The translations under genes were made by a program, and so were the position numbers. This document shows positions 58,579-64,000 of a stretch of DNA of 64,000 nucleotides, piece by piece. The notes under the pieces were generated by a model that was not told the origin of the DNA, did not search any database, and was given only the letters and a program-made list of their open reading frames with translations. Location of the stretch: the NCBI RefSeq assembly GCF_000226095.1, contig NC_016476.1:2046001-2110000 (forward strand). The letters run 5' to 3'. Source of the DNA: Thermothelomyces thermophilus ATCC 42464 (taxonomy: Eukaryota; Ascomycota; Sordariomycetes; Sordariales; Chaetomiaceae). Position 1 is the first letter of the stretch. Each line of letters begins with the position of its first letter.

Positions 58579-61500
58579 ATAGTAGTAGATAGGGAGTATT
58601 AGGCGGTATTTTGTTTGACGAATTTGACTTATTTTCCACCCCCTAGTTACGTAAGCCTATGACTAATATCTTAAAAATTAAAGAGAGCCCTTTAGCGCTT
58701 GAAGGCTTATCGGTTAAGTCGTTTGGTAAGCCTATCTACTAGTATCTGACTAGTTAGTAAATATATAGCTTTAAACGTTCCTTTCGCTACTTCCTAATGT
58801 AATTATATATTATAGATATCTATATATTATAGGTAAGTATTAATATATTTATTCTTAGCTATTACTAGTTAAATAGTTTGCTAATTATTATAGTAGATGT
58901 TCTAGGGTTCCCTAAGCTTAAGATCGATATCCGTAAATAGCCTTTTAAGTGCTATAGCCTCTCTTACTATAAGGGAGAGCGTTAGAAGTTCTACTTTAGT
59001 ATTTAACATTATAATAGTATCTTAGTACGACATCTTCTATATAATAGGACCTCTAAATAGAAAGAAGATATATCCCTATAACGAATACTGTATATCTAGA
59101 TTATCTATATATAATATGTCCTTAGTAATTATAAGCGTCGAACTATTCAGCACTTGCTTACCTCTATATTAGATTAATAGGTAAGAGCTTCTAAATGGAT
59201 ATCTTACTACTTATTACGCCTCTAATAAGTAGTCTAGTCCTGGGTTAGTTAGGTATCGAGAGAGTACTAAATAGGTATATATGATGTCTAGACGTAGTAT
59301 AACTATATAGTATAGGATCGATCTAACAAACTCCTAATACTCTTTAATCTATATACTAGTAGTGCTCCCTTTAAACTTTTTAAGTTCTTTATAACTTAAG
59401 GGAGTTAGCTTATATACGCTAGGCATATCTAGTCTATATCTTCTTGCTACCTTTCTAATATATTAGTTAAAGATTAACTATATCTTATATATAGGTCGGT
59501 CCCAAATCACCTTAATGCTAAGGAACTAACCGATATTACCTTGCTCGTAGATATCGTATCGAGCTTTGATTCCTTCTATTATACGCTCGGCCGCTATAGC
59601 GTTACTTTTATAGAAGAAGACCAAGAAGTCGTCGATATAGAAGATTAGGATAACTTGTTTATTGTAGCTTAAGAAGAGGTACTTCTCTTTGCCTAATAGT
59701 TCTATACCTAGATCTGATAGCGTTTTGTAGAACTCCTTATATTATAAGAGTAGCAAGTCCCTTAAGCCGTATAGAGCTCTTTATAACTCTATATATTTCC
59801 CTAGCTACTTAAATCCTTCTAGTAATTTGTAGACGACAGGATTATCTTCTGGTTATTCGGTGTTAAAGAACGCTTACGCTATATCGAACTACTTAACTTC
59901 TAAGTTAAAGTATATAACAATTACTATTATCATATAGAATGATTATACTATTAGAGTAGCTATATATATACTTTCTACTAAGCTAATATCTTATAGATCT
60001 CCTTATATATAGATCTTTACCTTATATTTCTCTAAGAAACCGTCCTTGTCAAACTTATTCGTAAAGACCTATTTTAATAGGATAGGTCGCGCTTTTACCT
60101 ACTTATATAGTACGATCTTCTACGTTCCCCTGCTCTCTAAGTTACATATCTCCTTATAAGCTATATCTTTAAACTATTATCCTAACAGGTGGTTATATAG
60201 GTCTTGCTAATTAGTAGGAATGTAAGCAAGATCGTCAATATATTAATACGGCTTATTTAGGGCTACTCTGAGGTACGTAGCGTCCTTCTATCGTATAGTA
60301 GTAGTAAACACTATATATATTGTTTTTATACTCTAGTCCTCTAGGTAAGCTTCCTATTAATTAGGTAGGTAAGTCTTATAGAACTATCACTAGAGTTCCT
60401 TAATTATATAGATAAAGGAGTGATAGTAATTGACCTTCTCTTTGTTTTATAGCCGTTCGCTTAACCGGATAGGGTCCCTAGGCTTATAAGCCTTCCTCCT
60501 GCCTCTACCTCTCCTAGTAGGAGGTTACTAAATAGTTTCTCCTTCGCTTCTACCTTCTAGAGGATATGTTAGCTAATCCGGACTTCGCTTAACGCTTTAC
60601 TCCTCTAGCCTAGCTAGGTATGATATATCGGTAGTACTGTCCCTAGCTCCTAGCTCTTCTGTCTACTCGTTATATATATTAGATTCTCTTATAGAAGGTA
60701 TTCTTCTGTTAGATTCGACGGCTCCCTTGCTCTTCCTAGCATCTAGTTAGCTAGCTAGTGACTAGGAAGGCCCTAATTTAAACCCTCTTACTTCCTAGTA
60801 GACATCCCCTTTACTAGCTAGTATAGGGCAAGTCACCAAAGGCTTAGGCGTATATTTAAGAATCAAGAGTCCTCTAAAGCTCTCTATCTATTTAGTAAGT
60901 TTGTTTATTACTTACATCTCTACTATAAGAGTCTCTAGAGCTAATTACTCGCTTATAGGCTATATATTAGAGAGCTCCCTTACCCCTAAGTCTTAACCCT
61001 ATTAGAGAGGTTAGTCTACCGCCAGACTCTCTTACGATAGAGGTAGCTAAGCCACTATAATAGAGTCTTCTACTAGTTATTAGGTCTATTATAATGCTTT
61101 CTAGAGAAAGTCGGTATCTTAGGAATCTTTGCTAAGATCGAATTAATTGACTTCCTAGCTTGCTACCACTAGTAATAACTCTATTAGCTACTCTTTACCT
61201 AGATAGTAGAAAGTCTTCTTATCGAAGTAAACGTTACAAGTTATAATAACCCTATCGAGCTTGGATATCTAAATACGATAGATATTAGATATGTAATATC
61301 CTACAAGATACCCTATTAGTCTATATAGTAGCACCTTGAAGTCCTTTATATGCTACTTAGCTTCCCTATCCTTATAGAGGATATATACCTAGTATTTATA
61401 TATAAAGATATTACTCTAGTCTAGGTATAAGTTGCTAGTTAATGTAATTATCAAGTTAGGTTTATACTAGCGAAAATACTATTTAAACTAGCTATAGAGT

Positions 61501-63007
61501 ACTTCGTTAGGAGTTCTAAATAAGTAAGTATAGCTTAGGCTTATTATATATAAGTATACTACCGCTTATATACTTTCTAACTAGAGCTTTATGAACAGAT
61601 TCATACTATTAAGTATCTTGATTAAGCGTAAGATTAGTTCTTACCCTGCTTGCTCTACTAGTCCATTAGGCTTATAGGTATATAAAGATAAGAGTTTAAG
61701 ATTAATACTACTTTCTATAGCCTAAGTCTAGTAGTATATTAGTACACGCCCTATTAAACTAATCGTCGTAATATTATTGTCCTACTTGATCTCATAGATA
61801 GTAAGCCTATATTAGTGTCTTACCTAGCTCTTAAAGTTCTAGATAACTTCTATAATCTAGTCTAGCGACTTTATTATTAGGAAGAAAGGGAAGAGCTTCC
61901 TACTATACTTGTTAACAATTATAAATGGTTATCGTAATCCATTAATCGCTTTAGGATAGTTAAATAGATCTTAGGCTACTTACTAGAATAGGTATATAGA
62001 CTTCTACTTAGGTAGTGTTTTCCTAGAGATAACCTTACTTACGTAAGTATAAGCGTAGCTCTCGTACTTAATATATACTATCCCTTTGATATGGATATTT
62101 CTAGCGTTATTAACAAGCGCGTTTAACGCTTCTAGTGCGAGGTAGCTAGCTCTTAAGTGCTAAAGATCCTCGGTGTCCTCTCTTATAGTAGGTAACGCTT
62201 ACGTCTAGAACCTTCTACTATACGTAGTAAATATATTCTATAAGGACATATAAACGTTTACGATACCTGCTTTACTAATTAAGACATAGTCTAGGAAGTT
62301 TAAGTAGTAAGAAAGTAGCTTATATTTAAGGAACGTAAGATTATACTTATATTCTAACTTATAAAGGATAACGTTATTTTCTAGTGTTCTAAAATGTAAT
62401 AAGTAATCTAAGCTATAGTACTAAATACCTACCTTAAGTAATAAAGCTTTTAAGATAATATTAATATAGAATCCTTTAACGATAGTAATATCCTTAAATA
62501 TTAGGTTCTTAGTATATAGTCTATATAGTCTATCTAGAACGTTCTCGATTACCTAAGTACCCTTCCTACTAATAGAAAAGGTCGTTATACCTACTTCGAT
62601 AAACTTAGGATCTTCTACCTTAACGAACGTCCTAGGTAAAAGGAACTTCTTATTATTAACTAAGTAGGTTACGCTATATAAGTCTAATAAAGTACTTTCC
62701 AAAAGAGGATAACGCTATGAAGCGATTATACTAAACGCCTTATAATAAGTTAAGAGCTTACCAAGTAGTTAAAGGCTAATAATTAATATATTAAGGGAAC
62801 TAGGATATCCTACCCCTAACTACCTAGAATAGAATAGCTCCCCCTACTTAGTAATAAGTTAATTCTTCAGTCTAGCCTACTTCGGCTTATCAAGCTCCTA
62901 ACGAATCCTCTTATACTCTTTATTGGAAAGGTACAAGCGTTACTTATTACTATAGATAGCTTGCTTAAGTATATAGCAGTCTATTAGATTCTATAGATGT
63001 CTTAAAC

Positions 63008-64000
63008 TATGACGAACCCAACTTAGACTTCTTCCAAAAGGGTTTAGACGAAGGTAGATTGAGCGGGACAAGCGGGCAGGTCGTCTAAGGGATTTGGTGA
63101 AGCCAAAGGGTTCACAACAACACTAGAGTTATCTCTTATAGTAATCAGCAATACTTGGTATAAGTACTATAATTATAGGACAGGTTGCTATCACTAGTGA
63201 ACTCTTAGAGTCTACCTAACAAGTGACTATCTATATGTATATATAATCCTAGTGATTATTCTTGATTATAGTAATCGTAAGTGATTATATGGTGGTGATT
63301 ACCCTGATCACTGGTAAGCATAGTAATTACTATGCTTCCTATGTTGTAATTAGTCCTTTCGTTCCTTTGACTTGATTAGCCCGTTTGTGCTAGTGGCTTA
63401 GGCAGCATCTGTATATATATTTCCGTGACACGATGCCCTCCCTCCAAGGCTTTCGACCTAAAAGCCCTCTTTAGGTCGTCTTAAATAGCGCTAACATCCC
63501 TTGCGTTCCTTATATATATTTTTTTTCTTAGCCCCTTGTTACCCTTCGTACTATTAATTATACCGTCTGACACGCGTAGATCCCTAGCATCTATTTGTTA
63601 TAAGCGTTTAGCTTAGTTTATTTCTAATCACGGGTTTGTAGTAATGGCGTATTTCTATTATATAGAGTATAACTAAGTATGCAAAATGATTAAAAAGTCT
63701 TGTCGCTACAAGGCTTACATACGTTAGGGTTATGTTTACGATGGTTCTAGCGTTCTAGTTTCTTCTTATAAGTTCCCGTTTTCTTATAAGGGCACGTCTT
63801 TAATCATAATATAGTAGATCGTATTATACGCGAGTAACGTCGTTTGAAGGCTAAAGAGAAAGAGGCTAAAGCCTTGCTATAAGAATATTAATACAAAGCT
63901 TCTAAGGCGTTAGCCTATCTGACTCGGGTCCGTAAATAATAAGAGTTCCTAGTAGAGAAGGGGGCAGATATAGTTATATAGGGTTTGTCAAATCTAGACG
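63008..64000 (+). mobile_element. Start of a third retroelement with gag-like ORF (runs off window)
   Basis: Sequence unrelated to copia begins near 63,008 inside element 2. A candidate LTR runs from about 63,008 to 63,430 (ends CCGTGACA). From about 63,643 the plus strand holds a stop-riddled frame with KSCRYKAYIR and GYVYDGSS, resembling the CxxCxRxGxxCDG motif of a fungal retroelement gag-like protein, then RLKAKEKEAKALL, a coiled-coil region, and VEKGADIVI near the window end. Stops again sit where CAG, CAA or TGG is expected. Its LTR limits are tentative because the partner LTR is outside the window. Confidence 0.6.

Larger units (their letters stand above)
57346..63007 (-). mobile_element. 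Second copy of the copia retrotransposon, truncated on the right
   Basis: Starts with a 208-bp LTR (57,346-57,553) of the same family and is collinear with element 1 for about 5.6 kb, roughly 90% identical, but has no nested LINE: its sequence runs straight through the LINE target near 58,802. The reverse-transcriptase box is better preserved (LIFYIDDFLVFFYKSN, about 59,600-59,655, minus strand). Similarity to element 1 stops after CTTAAAC at about 63,007, where element 1 continues for another 1.2 kb of integrase-upstream and gag-side sequence. The break coincides with the start of another element. Confidence 0.9.

Overview
The window is nuclear DNA of a filamentous ascomycete (Pezizomycotina, probably a GC-rich sordariomycete). 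The evidence is short GT-AG introns of about 50-150 bp, strong G/C bias at third codon positions, typical fungal families (Zn2Cys6 regulator, Egh16-like surface protein, AA12-like dehydrogenase, NACHT-type receptor debris), and retrotransposons disabled by a RIP-like process that turned CpA into TpA. The genus cannot be named from the sequence alone.

Positions 1-42,183 are an ordinary gene-bearing region. In order: a monocarboxylate-type MFS transporter (-), a secreted sorbosone/pyranose dehydrogenase-like protein (+), an unrecognised three-exon gene (-), a PD-(D/E)XK nuclease-like fungal orphan (-), the mismatch-repair gene MSH6 (-), a Zn2Cys6 regulator (+) ending 19 bp from a ten-exon mitochondrial dicarboxylate-type carrier (-), a conserved protein of uncertain function (+), mitochondrial succinyl-CoA:3-ketoacid CoA-transferase (-), an anion:cation-symporter MFS transporter (+), tRNA-Ser(CGA) and tRNA-Val(AAC) (both -), an amino-acid permease (-), an Egh16/Mas3-like secreted protein (-) and a small two-exon gene (+). 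Exons were reconstructed by matching splice sites, reading phase and family consensus; every multi-exon model given here closes in phase.

Positions 42,184-64,000 are a retrotransposon region with a small gene island. A complete Ty1/copia-type element (42,184-52,892, coding strand -) has 211-bp LTRs and a 5-bp target duplication, and holds a nested 3.8-kb 5'-truncated Tad1-like LINE with a 13-bp target duplication. A second copy of the same copia family starts at 57,346 and is broken near 63,008 by a third, gag-bearing element that runs off the window. Between the copia copies lies a 4.4-kb island with a truncated SET-methyltransferase exon, two NACHT-type NLR fragments and, between those, an apparently intact alpha/beta-hydrolase gene.

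Functional links are modest. SCOT, the dicarboxylate-type carrier and the transporters suggest small-acid and nutrient metabolism, but no biosynthetic cluster is visible. The most unusual structures are the nested retroelements with an unexplained opposite-strand reading frame conserved in both copia copies, the mosaic identity between those copies, the hydrolase between NLR remnants, the micro-exons of the carrier gene, and the duplicated low-complexity insert in the nuclease-like orphan.
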